Below the pieces are notes generated by a model. The model saw nothing but the letters and a program-made list of their open reading frames with translations. It did no database searches and had not been told where the DNA came from. Of a stretch of DNA of 64,000 bases, positions 1 to 11,809 are shown piece after piece; position 1 is the first letter of the stretch, and each line of letters begins with the position of its first letter. The position numbers were made by a program, and so were the translations under genes. Source of the DNA: Desmodus rotundus (lineage: Eukaryota > Chordata > Mammalia > Chiroptera > Phyllostomidae); assembly GCF_022682495.2 (NCBI RefSeq), contig NC_071395.1, positions 57,055,242 through 57,119,241 of the forward strand. The letters run 5' to 3'.

Positions 1-588
1 GCGGGGTGCTGCAGGTGAGGACTCTAGAAAGGGGACCCCACTGCCATCCTATAAGTGAACTTTAGAGACAGGCATTTGAAATCGAATTTGAATGATGATC
101 AAAAAAGATGAGGAGGTAGGTACAAGTCCTTGCAGGCCTATTCACTCCCAGAGCAGCCAGGAACTTGTCCCAGTTGTTCCACCGGGAGGAGGGCCTTGGT
201 GCCAGGAGAAACTTGTTCCTGGTCACCCAGAGCTCTCCACAGGGTCCAGGGTCAGGAACTCCATGCACGGTTGTGCAAGGTGTGCCCCAAACTAGGACAC
301 CGGAATAAGCAGCCAAGTGGGGTCTAAAGTCCAGTGCACCCTGCTCGTTCCATCGGCTGTCAGCCCAGGAGGTCGGCTTCTCATTCACACAGAGGGCTGT
401 GTGCGGTTCTGGGGTGGGTCTGACTCAGGGTGGACCTGGCTCAGGCTGGCATCTGGCCCGACCCACAGGATTTCTTTGCAACAGCTGTTTGTGAATTGGA
501 GGGATTTCTGCAAGACTAGACCCCAGTCACTTCAAGGGCGAGGACAGGACAGAGGGGCTGGACACTGAACTCGGTCCGCAGCCCTCAC
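1..588 (-). other. GRM6: GRM6 intron 1, proximal part
   Basis: The sequence immediately 3' (in gene sense) of the GRM6 first coding exon begins with a good donor, GTGAGG read on the minus strand from 588. No further coding similarity is visible down to position 1, so this is read as the first part of intron 1. I see no recognisable repeat in it. Confidence 0.7.
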
Positions 589-1101
589 CGCAAATAGGCG
601 CAGCACGTTGGCGACCATGATGGAAACGGAGCTGGCCGAGGCGCCCACGACAGCTACCACACGCTCGGGGGGCGCGGCGTGCAGCGGGGGGACGCCACCA
701 GGGCAGCGCAAGGCTGCCTCGTCGCCGTCCCCGCGGCCTCGGATCAGCGCCTGTACGAAGCTCAGTGCCTGCTCCAGTGCATACGTGTCCCGTGAGCAGG
801 TGTCCAGCAGCCGGGCGCCCAGGCGCACGCCGGGCAGCAGTGTGGGGTCAGCATTGACGCGGTCTAGCGCGTACAGCATGGCCTCCAGCCGGTGCACTCC
901 CTGTTCCTTCTTCAGCAGCCCGCACGGCCTGCCGGCCGCCCCCCGCGCATGCACTGGGAACAGGCCGCCCAGCGTGAGGCTGCCCGCCAGGCGCACGGAA
1001 CCCGCGGCGCCCACTGCGTCTGCCCACGCCAGCAGCAGCACCAGCACCGGCGCCAGTAGCGCCAGCAGTGCTGGCTCCAAGATGCTCCGCGGCCCGGCCA
1101 T
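589..1101 (-). CDS. GRM6: GRM6 first coding exon (metabotropic glutamate receptor 6)
   Basis: First coding exon of the class C GPCR mGluR6, the postsynaptic glutamate receptor of retinal ON-bipolar cells, which signals through Go to close TRPM1. The 171 visible codons start at the minus-strand ATG 1101-1099. A signal peptide of about 34 residues with a long Leu/Ala/Val core comes first, then the start of the extracellular Venus-flytrap domain. Readable blocks include [50 protein letters not shown] and [20 protein letters not shown], all characteristic of mGluR6. The exon ends in LRLFA with a phase-0 donor (GCG then GTGAGG). The open frame runs 66 codons further upstream, but that part does not look like any mGluR leader and the chosen ATG is directly followed by the signal peptide. 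The exon is very GC- and CpG-rich. The other exons lie to the left of the window. Family and exon identity are firm; the ortholog name rests on remembered human sequence and synteny. Confidence 0.95.
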
Positions 1102-1999
1102 GCGCTCGCCGGTCTGCGGAAGGAGAGGGAACGGAGAGTACAGAACCGAAGAACGCTCTGAGCGCCTGGCAGGGAGAACTGGGGAAATGCGAGCCCCGGG
1201 GCCTAGGGAGAAAGAAATGGCGCAATAAATGTTGGCTGAGCCTATTCGGACACCCTTCCTCCCCTTCCTCCACTCCCCTCTCCGGCTCTCAACACCCACT
1301 GAATCTTATCACTCAGGTCCCAGCCCTTCCCCTTCCCGACCATCCTGGTCTGCTTTGCCTGGGGCCCATCCCTAGGACACACCCAGACGCCCCTCTGTCC
1401 CATGCTCACCTGTCCCAGCCGGTGTGTCGGGTCAGGACGCAGCTGTGACAGACGCAAAGCAGGAGAGGATTTAAGGATTGTGGGGAGGGCTGAGAGGCTG
1501 CCCTGAGAGCAGAGACCCGCCCCAGCCCCTCAGGCTGGAGCTGGGGTATGCGCAGAACTGGCTCCACATCTTTCCCTCTCTCTCTATACTCCCTGGGTCT
1601 GCTCCTGTTCTGTCTTTGGATGTGTGTCTGATCTCGGGTTGTCTCTTACACACCACTGCTCTTCTCTCTCTCGGTCTGTTTCTCTCCCCATCTCTGTCTC
1701 TACTTTTCTCTCTCTCCCTTCTCTTTCTTCTTTCTGTGTCTCTCTGACAATTTTTCTTTATTTCTTTGTCTCTCATTTATCCTTTTCTCTCTCTCTTCCC
1801 GTCTTTCCTGGCCCCCCGTTTCCTGGCTCCAGCTGCCTAAGGCACTTCCCAACTTTCTCCTTGCAAAACCTTGCAGTAAACCCATGAGTTGAAGGAGAAA
1901 GGAGCCCAGGCTGAGTGAGCTGCGTGGACCTGAACAGGAAGAGGGAGAACAGGGCTGGGCAGGAAGCGACCAAGGGGAGGCTGACCTTTAATATTAGCA
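1102..1999 (-). promoter_or_regulatory. GRM6: GRM6 5' flank: 5' UTR and proximal promoter region
   Basis: About 900 bp directly upstream of the GRM6 start codon. CpG density falls off after about 1240. A pyrimidine-rich (TCTCTC-like) stretch lies at 1560-1830. No repeat is recognisable. The transcription start cannot be placed from sequence alone, and calling this the core promoter is inference from position. Confidence 0.5.
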
Positions 2000-2165
2000 A
2001 GGACTCTGCTTAACCACCCACAACGACCTTGCATAGAAGAGACTCTTACCATTTTGCAGATGAGGAAATAGACACTTCAAGTACTTAAGTGATCCACCCA
2101 AGGTCACATGGTTGGGGTGTGTCAGCATCAGGATTTGCTCCCAGGTCAGTGTGAAACCACCAGCC
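2000..2165 (+). repeat. MIR SINE fragment
   Basis: The core 'cattttgcagatgaggaaat' followed by 'ccaaggtcacatgg' and a decayed B-box-like tail is the typical MIR core. Old, ubiquitous mammalian tRNA-derived SINE. Confidence 0.75.
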
Positions 2166-2728
2166 CACATACCTCCAATGGAAGGAGGGGACAGGCCAGC
2201 TTGCCCTATTGATCAGTCCTCCTCCTGCAGCTCTTGAGGGAGCCCTAAGGACTTGCTCTTCTGGTCCTTTAATAGCCATCCTGGGCTCCGGAGTCTGAAG
2301 CAGTGGGTCACACTGTATGAGGCTCTCTGTACCTGACTTTCCCTATCTCATTGTTTTGGGCTAAAGGTGAAAGGGACTTGGTCTAAAGATACTTTTACCG
2401 TTTTACCTGAGGCCCTGGATTTGGCTTTCTGAGGCCCTGAGAGCGAAGGGCATGCTGGAGCCAGGTGGTGAGCTCCCAGCCCCAGGGATTAGCAGGCTTG
2501 TCCTTTGGGGCCTGAGCTGGCTTGGGCTCCATTAGACAGGGTGGATTAGGGTGACACAGGGATTTGGTCAAAGCTGGCAGTGGGAGTAAGTAAAAGCCAC
2601 ATCACCCTTCTCTCTTCTACCAATACTTACAGTCCCTGCTCCCAAAGCTGTCCAGGCACCTCTCCCTGGCAGAGGCCTGGGTCTAGCATGGCTGTACCCA
2701 TTTTACAAGTTGGGAAGAATGGGGCACT
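2166..2728. other. unique-looking intergenic sequence
   Basis: No gene, repeat or structured element recognised in this stretch upstream of GRM6. Confidence 0.4.
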
Positions 2729-3046
2729 TACTGTATTTTGCTGAGTATAAAGCACACCCACGTTTTTGGCCCAAACTCTCAGGAAAAAATCTTTTAATTT
2801 TTAAATTCAATTTGTATTTATTTATATTTAGAAACAAAACCAATTATCATATTCCAGGGCATTATTTTGCATATGGATATTGTTATTGCTCTCTAGAGTT
2901 ACCCTTTTAAAGCATACACATAAATAAAATAATTAAAAGGTTTATATAGATACAGAATTAGTGCTGCTCATGTATAATGCACATCCTTATTTTCCCCTCA
3001 AAAATTTGAGCAAAAAAGTGCACATTATACATGGCAAAATATAGTA
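2729..3046. mobile_element. non-autonomous DNA transposon (MITE-like) with 22-bp terminal inverted repeats
   Basis: The left end 2729-2750 and the reverse complement of the right end 3025-3046 match at 18 of 22 positions (pattern TACTRTATTTTGC...GTATAA). The interior is AT-rich and non-coding, and the element is 318 bp long. The outermost TA on each side would fit a TA target duplication of the Tc1/mariner type, but the superfamily is inferred. No transposase is present. Confidence 0.65.
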
Positions 3047-4689
3047 ACTGCAAACCTGGCATTTGAGGTGGGTGGGCTGGCAGCTGGGCTCACACAGCCC
3101 CTTACAGCCCTTCGCGGCTCAGGACTGGTCAGACAGGGCCACAGCTGACATCACAAAGCAGGTTCTAACTCATAAGATCAGAGCATCCCTGTGACTCTGG
3201 AGTGAGGATGGACCATCAGTGAGCTGGGGCAAAAGCCTTCACCAAGGTGCAAGAGGCAGGTGAGAGGGTCTGACCCAAATGCTGGAGGTGAAAGCGAGAG
3301 AAGTGGGTGGTCCCCTGATGTGGGAAGAACTAGCTGTGAGTTGAGGGAGAACAAGGCACGGTAGCACAGACACCTGGGAGGAGGGGCAGCATCCCTGAGA
3401 ATGTGAGGGCCAGGACCTAGATAGAGCAGAACCATGAAGAACAGAAGCCAAGAGTTTGATTTGGGACACAGGAAAGACAAGAATCCTATTTGAGATTTGA
3501 AGGCATATGTCAAACTTAGGGTTGGATTCGTGAGTGTGGAATTGAGGGAAGAGGCCAGGCCTGGAGATGAAGCTGAGGCAGCAACAGCAGGTGTGTGGGA
3601 TGGATAGTCTCAGGCAAATGAACTCACCTGTGCACAGGGTGTGGCCAGAGGGTGAGGACGGAGCCCTTGATGTCCCTAAGCCTCAGCCAGGAGGTTGAGC
3701 AAAGAGAGGCTGCTGGGTGGGGGTGGCCAAGGAAGTAGAGGAAGGGTGGGAGAGCAGGCAGAACAGAGGCCAAGAAACAAGGCTTGAGGAAGGAAGAAAA
3801 ATTATCACAATTAATTCATCCCCATGCTGTAGCAAATGCTCATTGTTCACCTGGCACTGATGAGACAACTGAGGCAGAGAGGGATGGCCACTTCTCAGAG
3901 GCCACACAGCACAAGGGATGTGGGGCTGCTCAGACAATCTGAGGTCAAAAACTCAATGACCTTTACTGCTGAGTCCAGGATTTCAGCTCTATTTCAGTGG
4001 ACAAGGTTCGATTAAATTGTAAGTACGCTTTCTACATTTCTAATCAGAGCTGGATGTTAAATATATTTTTACACTTGCCCCCCTAACTTAACAATTACGT
4101 GATATTTATTACACAATTAATTGAAAACTGTATGATCTTGTGTTTATTTAATGGTGAGCTTATAAGCGCCTGTAAATGCATTCCATCTGGGGCAGTTTGC
4201 TGAGAGAAATGGTGCACATGTCATGGTGTCTGGCCTGGTGATGTTCAAAAGCATGGCATCTGTGCCTGAGAATGTTCCTCTCACCCCTCCCTGAACATCC
4301 TGCATGGAGGACAAATACAAGGCATGTGCGCCTTAAGGAGCCTGCCACTCTGCTGCTTCCCTGACACGCCAGCCCCTCACCAGGCCCTTCATTCTCCACT
4401 GAAAAGGAGCCTCCACTGATCCCAAAGGCAGCAGTCTGTCTCTATAGCAACAGGGTGCACCACAGGGAGCAGATATCGCTAAGCCCCAGCATCACCTTCC
4501 TCCACGCTTCCTGTTGGCTACTGGCCCCCAAGGGCCAGCTCATCACATCCATGGGCCAGCATGCCCCACCCACCAGTCACTGGAAGCCTGCAACTTATTT
4601 ATTTTGAACATGTAGGTTTTTGGTTCCTAAGGATACCAACTTTGGAAGCAAGTGTCTCCCAGCACATGTCTGAATCAGTGTGAGCCCCT
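3047..4689. other. intergenic sequence with a probable MIR remnant
   Basis: Mostly unique-looking. Around 3815-3925 a decayed MIR-like core is visible ('gagacaactgaggcagagag', then 'ggccacacagcacaag'). Nothing else is recognised. Confidence 0.4.
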
Positions 4690-5040
4690 GACTGGGAGGC
4701 TGAGACAGAGATGCTCACTATTTCATAGCGCTGGAGCCTAGAAGTCAAAAATCAAAGTGTTGGCAGATGTGACTCCTTCTGGAGACAACTTCTGTGAGGG
4801 AAGAATTTCTTCCAGGTCTCTCTTCTTAACTTGTGGATGGCTGTCTTCTCCCTGTGTCTCCACATGGTCTTCCCTGTCTCCACATGTCTGCATCCAAGTC
4901 TCCTCTTCTTACAAGGCCACCACTCATATTGGACTTTGGACCACCCTAGTGACCTCATTTGACATTGATTATCTCTGGAAAGACCCTGTCTCCAAATAAA
5001 GTAACATTCTGAGGCTTTGGGGGTTGCACTTCAGCACACA
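4690..5040. repeat. MaLR/ERVL-type LTR remnant
   Basis: The block from 'gaagtcaaaaatcaaagtgt' through 'tctccaaataaagtaacatt' is a familiar mammalian LTR-type repeat of the MaLR/ERVL kind. It is decayed and has no clear TSD. The subfamily is not assigned. Confidence 0.5.
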
Positions 5041-6064
5041 AACCAGCCTATAACACCAGGTAAAGACTTTGCAAATGAGCTTTTGCCCAGGGCTGCGCGG
5101 CCTTTGCTTTCAGACAATAATAACTGATCACATTGGTTATGAAGTGACTGGTGGTCAAGAGCAGATGCTGAGCATAGACTTGGTCTGTTCCTGTCCAGCT
5201 GAGCAGAGAGTTTGATCCTGGGCACTCTGGCACCCCCAGAACAACCTGGATAGGTAGGGCCTGCTCCTCTCCACTGACCACCAAATACAGAGCATTGTAG
5301 CTACTGAAATATGAAGTTTAATTGAAAACAGCTGTTGCAACACCCTGACACTCATTTGGTTATGCAAGCTTAGATGAGAGTGACACACAGAAACCCTTGG
5401 AACTTGTATTAAAATATGTCTCTCTCCCTAAGTTACACAGGGCACAGTTTTGCCTCCTTATGACATTATATAAGTGGAGAGGGGGTGTTTTCAAAAGGAA
5501 AAACTTAAAGTAATTTGATCAAATCTGAATCTTGCTCTAAGTAAAAATGCACAGGCCACTAGACAAATAAGCCAAATGTGTGATACTGTATAAAATTGTC
5601 AGTTTTTATTATGTCACTCTGTATGATCTTTATTGATTTGAAGATCAATATGAACATAAACATTTGGGTTCATAGTTTTGATAAAGGAAGAATTTTGAAA
5701 CATGTTTAAATGCACCAAAGATTCATTTATAAGGTGGTGGTTTAGTCTGCCTTCCAGGTGTCAGATATACTTAAAAAACTCTTCATTTAAAATTTTTATT
5801 TACTTAATATCAGAGAATTCCTAGTTCAGGGTTACTGCCCAATTGTATTTTTAATGGCAAAGTCTTTAACCAGAATACACATTTTCTTCAAACTTAGAGA
5901 AATCAAAGCAGATAGGGCCATAGAATGAATCTTAGAGAAGTTTTCCCAGACAGGGGTTAGAAAACTTTTTTAAATTCAGAAAACTTCGATATCATGGAAA
6001 TTTCTCCATAATACACACAGTGTCAAGGTACTGTCACAGCAGAAAACATTTTCTTAAAGGGCAA
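5041..6064. other. AT-rich intergenic sequence
   Basis: No gene or confidently recognisable repeat. The AT-rich part 5500-6060 may hold very old repeat debris. Confidence 0.35.
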
Positions 6065-6508
6065 TGTGGTAGGCTGGATAATGCCCCTTCCCAACATCTG
6101 TTCAAGTTCTAACCCCCAGGACCTGTGGCAAATGGGACTTTGCAGATGTAATTAAATTAAGGCTTTTGAGATGGACAGATGGTCCTGGATTATCCTGGTG
6201 GGCCCTGTGTAATCATAGGGTCCTTATAAGAGAGAAGGTGATGTGAAGATGGACGCAGGGAGAGACTTGAAGATGCTAAATTCTTGCTTTGCAGATGCAG
6301 AAATGAGCCACAAGTTGAAGACACAGCTCTGAAACCTGGAATAGGCAGGGAAATGGCTTGTCCTCTAGCACCCCCAAAGGGGACTCAGTCCTGCCGGCAT
6401 CTTGACATCCACCAGTGAATTTCAGAACTTTGTAAGAAAATAATGTTTTTTGTCCTAAATAACTAAGTTTGTGGCAATTTGTTATACCAGCAGTAGAAAA
6501 CTAATACA
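6065..6508 (+). mobile_element. MLT1A-like MaLR solo LTR
   Basis: Starts 'tgtggtaggctggataatg', contains 'gggactttgcagatgtaatt' and 'gggtccttataagagag', and ends 'gaaaactaatacaa'. These are the start, body and end of the MLT1A-type LTR familiar from many mammals. The element is full length or nearly so. Confidence 0.75.
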
Positions 6509-6949
6509 AGCCAGAAAGTAAATATTTTGGGCTTTGCAGACCATACAGTGTTGGCCATAACTCTTCAGCTTTGCTGATGTGGCATGAAAACAGTCACAGG
6601 CAACCCCCAGAGCCAAGCTCAGGGTCATGGCAGGCATGGAAACAAGCCACAGGGGGCTGAAAGAGTGGAATCTCCACTCGTCATATCAACTTAGGTCAGG
6701 AACCTCAACTAGTAGGTCTAAGTTGAGGTCTGGAGGGCCTGCCAAAGGCTGCTGGAAAATTGAGGGGTAGGGGAGCAAACAGCAGTGCTGCTGAGCTGTC
6801 CGCACATAAACGAATGGAACCTGAATCCTACCTCACTCCACATGCCGAGACCAATTCCACATGCAGCAGTGAATGGGAAACGCAAACCAATAAAGCAGGT
6901 AAAGGATTGTACATGATAGCATTTCATGACCTTAGAGAAAGATGTGTTA
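6509..6949. other. unassigned intergenic sequence
   Basis: No recognisable coding sequence. Part of 6530-6700 resembles the 'gtctttgcagaccatacagt...cactgctgt' class of old mammalian repeats, but I cannot assign it. Confidence 0.3.
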
Positions 6950-7900
6950 AAATGAACACAAAAATACTAACAATAAAAGAAGAAAACTATGATTTAACAA
7001 CTTTAAAATGAGGAGCTTTATCTATCACAAGATAAGAAGAATAAAATGTTGATGATTGTTGAAGCTACATGATAGGTTTATGTGGGTTCATTACATTATT
7101 TTCTCCAGAAAATAAAACTAGGGGAAAAGACTACAAAAAGAGAGTGAAAAGGTAAGCCACAGAGTAAGATATAACCTACAAAGAACTAGTATCTAGAATG
7201 TAGACAGAACTTCTATTCATCAGTTATAAAAAGACAAATTACACATTAAAAATGGGCAAAAAATTTGATAGTCATTTCACAAAAGAGGATATCAAAATAT
7301 TAATCATATGAAAAGATACTCAATCTCATTGAAAATTAGAGAAATTTAAATTAAAACCATAATGAGCAGAGAAGTTCCACTGGTAACTGAAAATTGCACG
7401 TGTTAATGCAGATGGGGAATAATAGGAATTCTCATACACTACTAGTAAAAGAATAAGCTAGTATAATCGCCAGGAACACAGTTTTGCATAACTAAAACTT
7501 TCATTACGACTAAAGTTGAAGATACACATGCAGTATTTCTCAGCAATTTTACTCCTAGATATATTCCCTGGAGAAATAAATGCATAGGTGTATGAACAAG
7601 AATATTCAAAGTATCATAATTCATTAGAAAGAAAAAATTAAATCAAAAGTACATTAACAGTAGAATGAATAAATAACTTTTGTTATACTCATGCAATTGA
7701 ATGTAATATTATATGGAAAGGTAAGTGAACCCAAACTATACATAATGACAGAATAATCTTACATATTGTTGACTACATACACTGTGATTTTATTTTATAT
7801 AGTGTTCACAAACATGCAAAGTAAATCCCAGTGTTTAGAAATGCATACTCAGTAGTAAAACCACAAAGAAATGCAGGAAAGAATTGTACTAGGTAAGTGG
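6950..7900 (+). repeat. old L1 ORF2 3'-end fragment
   Basis: Contains decayed but ordered L1 landmarks: 'aaaaatgggcaaaaaatttg', 'caatctcattgaaaattaga', 'ttactcctagatatattccc' and 'gcaattgaatgtaatattat'. These correspond to the C-terminal part of ORF2. Many stops; not coding. Confidence 0.8.
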
Positions 7901-7945
7901 TTAGTGAGGATACTTATGGGTTGTTGGGGATTATACCAGTGTTTA

Positions 7946-8153
7946 ATTTTTTTAAAGATTTTATTCATTTATTTTTAGAAGGGAAGGGAAGGAGAAAGAG
8001 AGGGAGAGAAACATCAATGCGTGGTTGCCTCTTGCGTGCCCCCTATCGGGGACCTGGCCTGCAACCCAGGCACGTGCCCTGATTGGGAATTGATTTGGTG
8101 ACCCTTTGTTTCACAGTCTGGCACTCAATCCACTGAGCCACACCAGTCAGAGC
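7946..8153 (-). mobile_element. Ves SINE (bat tRNA-derived)
   Basis: Reads antisense: a poly(T)/'aaagattttattcatttatt' tail on the left, a GA-rich middle ('gagagggagagaaacatc'), then 'gcaacccaggcacgtgccct' and 'cactgagccacaccagtcag', which is the complement of the tRNA-like head with A and B boxes. Flanks 'ttatac-ca-tg' are imperfectly repeated as a possible TSD. Diagnostic for bats. Confidence 0.85.
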
Positions 8154-8318
8154 AAATTTATACTAATGCATTACACTTCACATTTACAATATTGTATTTA
8201 AAAAATTTATGTGTTGTTTTCACAATTAAAAGATTTTAAAACACGGAAAAGGTAGGACAATTAGCAAAAGTAAGATGTGAGAACTAAATTAGAATGTGTC
8301 AGTAATTAAAATAAATGT

Positions 8319-10320
8319 GGAGAGCCAGGGTGGCGGCGTGGGTGGACACACTGCGCCTCCTCGCATAACCAGAACTGACAGAAAATTGAACGGCAAGGAA
8401 GTCCGACACCAAGGGAATAAAAAATAAACATTGATCCAGACAGGTAGGAGGGGCGGAGACGGGCAGCCGGAACGGAGAGGACTCGCGTTGCCCTGGTGGG
8501 ACCGAGACTGGCGGAGTGTGGGACCAACAGGGCAGGCAGTCTGACCACTAGCAGACCCTGCGGCCCCACATTCGCGCACAGATAAACTGAGAGGGCCAGA
8601 CTCAGAGTGGTGGAGAACGGGGCAGGCAGAGCAGAGGGTAGCACCACACGGCCCCACATTCCCGCACAGATGAACTGGACAACCGGCGGGGAGCAAAGCA
8701 GATCTCAAAACCCAGCGCTCCAGCGGTGGGGAAATAAAGCCCCAAACCTCTGATTGAAAGAGCCTGTGGGGGTTGGGGCAGCAGCAGGAGAGACTCCCAG
8801 CCTCACAGGAGAGAGCGTTGGAGAGACCCACAGGGGCCTAGAGCATGCACAGGCCCACCCACTTGGGAACGAGCACCAGAGGAGCCCAGTTCGATTGTAG
8901 GTAGCGGAGTGGGGGACTGAGGTCCCGTGGAGAGGGGAGCGGGCGCCATTGCTCCCTCTCGGCCCCTCCCCCACATACAGCGTCACAGCTCAGCGACCAG
9001 CGTTACCCCGCCCCGTGAACACCTAAGGCTCCGCCCCTTAAAGTAACAGACGCGCCAAGTCAAAAAAAAAAAAAAAATGGCCCAAATGAAAGAACACTTC
9101 AAAGCTCCAGAAAAAATACAACTTAGCAACAAAGAGATAGCCAACCTATCGATGCACAGTTCAAAACACTGGTTATCAAGATGCTCACAGAATTGGTTGA
9201 ATCTGTTCGAAAACCAGACGAAAAAATGAAGCCTATGCTAAGAGAAACAAAGGAAAATGTACAAGGAACCAACAGTGATGCGAAGGAAACTGGGACTCAA
9301 ATCAACGGTGTGGACCAGAAGGAAGAAAGCAACATCCAACCAGAAAAGAACGAAGAAACAAGAATTCAGAAAAATGAGGAGAGGCTTAGGAACCTCCAGG
9401 ACATTTTGAAACGTTCCAACATCCGAATTACAGGGGTGCCAGAAGGAGAAGAGGAAGAACAAAAAATGGAAAACTTATTTGAACAAATAATGAAGGAGAA
9501 TTTCCCCAGTCTGGCAAAGGAAATGCAATTCCAGGAAGTCCAGGAAGCTCAGAGTCCGAAACAAGTTCGACCTAAGGAAATACACACCAAGGCACATCAT
9601 CATTACACTACCCAAGGTGAAACAGAAGGAGAGAATCTTAGAAGCAGCAAGAGAAAAGGACACAGTTACCTACAAAGGAGTTCCCATAAGACTGTCAGCT
9701 GATTTCTCCAAAGAGACCTTACAGGCAAGAAGGGGCTGGCAAGAAGTATTCCAAGTCATGAAAGGCAAGGACCTACATCCAAGATTGCTCTATCCAGCAA
9801 AGCTATCATTTCGAATGGAAGGGAAGATAAAGTACTTCCCAGATAAGGTCAAGTTCAAGGAGTTCATCACCAATCCCTTATTATATGAAATGTTAAAGGG
9901 AGTTACCTAAGAAAAAGAAGATCAAAAATAGGAACAGTAAAAATGACAGCAAACTCACAGTTATTAACGACCACACCTAAAACAAAAACAAGAGCAAACT
10001 AGGCAAACAACTAGAACAGGAACAGAACCATAGAGATGGAGATCACATGGAGGGTTGTCAATAAGGGAGTGGGACGGGGAGAGGGGGGAAAGGTACAGAG
10101 AATAAGTAGCATAGATGATAGGTGGAAAATAGACAGGGGGAGGGTAAGAATAGTGTAGGAAATGTAGAAGCCAAAGAACTTATAAGTATGACCCATGGAC
10201 ATGAACTATAGGGGGGGAATGTGGGAGGGAGGAGGTGGGCAGGATGGAGTGGAGTGAGGGGGGGAAATGGGACAACTGTAATAGCATAATCAATAAATAT
10301 ATTTAAAAAATAAAAATAAG
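8319..10320 (+). mobile_element. HAL1-A: full-length half-L1 retroposon (ORF1 only)
   Basis: A 2.0 kb non-LTR element flanked by a perfect 12-bp TSD, taaaataaatgt, at 8307-8318 and 10321-10332. Order: a 5' end 'ggagagccagggtggcgg', a CpG-rich 5' UTR of about 750 bp, one L1-like ORF1 (9077-9910), a 410-bp G-rich 3' UTR, then 'caataaatat' and an A-rich tail. There is no ORF2. The same ORF1-to-3'UTR junction recurs in several other copies here, so the missing ORF2 is a family trait and not a deletion. HAL1 is a known mammalian family presumed to use L1 ORF2p in trans. This copy is young-looking and nearly identical to HAL1-D. Confidence 0.9.
9077..9910 (+). pseudogene. HAL1-A ORF1 (L1 ORF1p-like), frameshifted
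   Basis: Nominal 278-codon frame starting MAQMKEHFKAPE at 9077. A 1-nt deletion near 9150 (tatcgatg, where other copies have tatcagatg) throws the N-terminus out of frame. Translation re-enters at the Met at 9181. A second small deletion near 9555 separates the middle from the C-terminal part (9617-9910). Readable blocks: an acidic/lysine-rich helical N-terminus, the RRM start NIRITGVPEGEEEEQ, and the C-terminal domain GVPIRLSADFSKETLQARRG. These are L1 ORF1p landmarks (RNA-binding chaperone). Not functional as it stands. Confidence 0.85.
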
Positions 10321-10559
10321 TAAAATAAATGTAATGGGAATAAGTGCTTCAGTTAAAAGCAAATTTTGAGTTTGAGTTTTAAGTTGCTTATAAGAGACAC
10401 ACTTAAATATGAGGGTACAAAGCTATCATTATTTGATCTATTTTGTGCTTTCTTGGAAGAACCCCACTTGAAAGAATTGTCTTTATTTTACCTGATACAG
10501 TGCTTAACTAGTGCTAAAAGTCTCTCCCTGGAGAACATTTGTCAAAAATTTATAAGCAA

Positions 10560-11392
10560 TGTGGGAACCGCCCTGCCTGCTTTCGGAAGCTGTAACCTCC
10601 CATGGCTAAGGCTGAGTAAAGGACCTTGGGACCATAAGCCACTAAGGAGACAAAGCTTATCTTCCTGGTAAGGGTGCCACCTATGCCCCTTTTTACTTCA
10701 CCTTGCTTGGCCTTGGGCGAATGACTGGTTAGGCAATGAGGGTAAGATTCCTCAAAGGAGGGATGACCTAAGACAGGCATGGTTGTGAAGGGGCCCTCAG
10801 GGAAGGACTTGGGGGGCTATAGAAAAAGGGGGTGATGGACCCTTGCCCCTCAGCTTTGACATGGCCTGAGTCCTCATTCTGTCTGCAAGAAGTCTCCTAA
10901 TCTCTCGGCTACCTTACTTCCCCTGCCTGACTTAAGCCTGAAACAATGCCAGAGGGTGGTGCAGCCCTGTGCTGGAAAGGGTGGGTTCCCTGGGGTGATC
11001 AGGCCTAAGAAAGAATGCATAAAATCCTGTGAAACCTGTTTTCCTAAGAATGTCCTCAATTTTCTAATAAGGGTCCAAGCATAAAATGAGTTTGTTTCCC
11101 AAAGTTTTATGGCCCTTTGGCTAACTGACCCTGACTCAGAATAAGCCCTCAGAGTTCTTCGAATGTTATCTATTGTTTGATCATTACTGCCTAACAATGA
11201 TGAATGAAGACTTTCCTTGATGTAATGCTCCCAGAAAAGCAATAAAAGCCTGTCCAGGCAAGGGTTGGGGCACTCTGTCACTCAGAGAGTGTCCACGCTG
11301 TCTCTTTTTTCTCCACAGGACTTCTGCAGTTCGTATGAATTTTTTCGTTGCATACACAACACCGTGGACATCGCTGGTCAGAGTCTGCATCA
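10560..11392 (+). mobile_element. solo LTR of an endogenous retrovirus (family 1, long form)
   Basis: Begins TGTGGG at 10560 and ends ...TGCATCA at 11392. The flanking 5-mers agcaa/agtaa form an imperfect TSD. Near the 3' end it has the polyadenylation signal AATAAA in 'caataaaagcctgtcc' (about 11231), followed by 'tctccacagg'. The same 3' block recurs in the LTRs at 44277-44884 and 47358-47906. No internal genes are attached. Confidence 0.7.
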
Positions 11393-11809
11393 AGTAAATG
11401 TCACAATATTGAGTTGACTAAGGTGATGGATAACAGCTGGTACAAAAAATAGACAACCACAACAGTTTGAAGGGAAAAGCTAACAAATGAGATATCCACT
11501 GGGGCTTTGAAAGGCTCTGACACCTTCCCTGGACTCTAGAACGCTACACACATGCATAGTTTGTGCTCATACTCAGGAAAGACACAAGGAAGCCCTAAGC
11601 GTTCATGCTGGCTGACCTTGAGGCTCTGTGGCAGCAGGAAGCAAAGGCTAAGGCAGAGTTGTCAGCTGCCTAATTGAGTATTGAAAACATGCCCCTTGCC
11701 AAGGGCTGGAAGATTTGTTAGTCCCAAGCCTTTAAGGAAATCCCTGTGCAATCATTAGTTGACCACTGTACTCACCAACATGCCATAAAGAATACAGACT
11801 TTACAGAAT
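11393..11809. other. unassigned intergenic sequence
   Basis: No gene or clear repeat. It leads into an old L1-type ORF1 relic and may be that element's 5' UTR. Confidence 0.35.

Noticed and set aside
608..1228. Long plus-strand open frame over the GRM6 exon
   Set aside because: Shadow of the CpG-rich minus-strand exon: low-complexity Ser/Ala/Arg content and no domain.
1102..1299. In-frame N-terminal extension of the GRM6 exon (66 codons upstream of the chosen ATG)
   Set aside because: The extension has no mGluR similarity, whereas the internal Met is immediately followed by a signal peptide and conserved mGluR6 sequence. It is 5' UTR that happens to be open.
8319..10320. HAL1-A as a truncated L1 that lost ORF2 by deletion
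   Set aside because: Several independently inserted copies share the exact ORF1-to-3'UTR junction, and HAL1 families are established in mammals.
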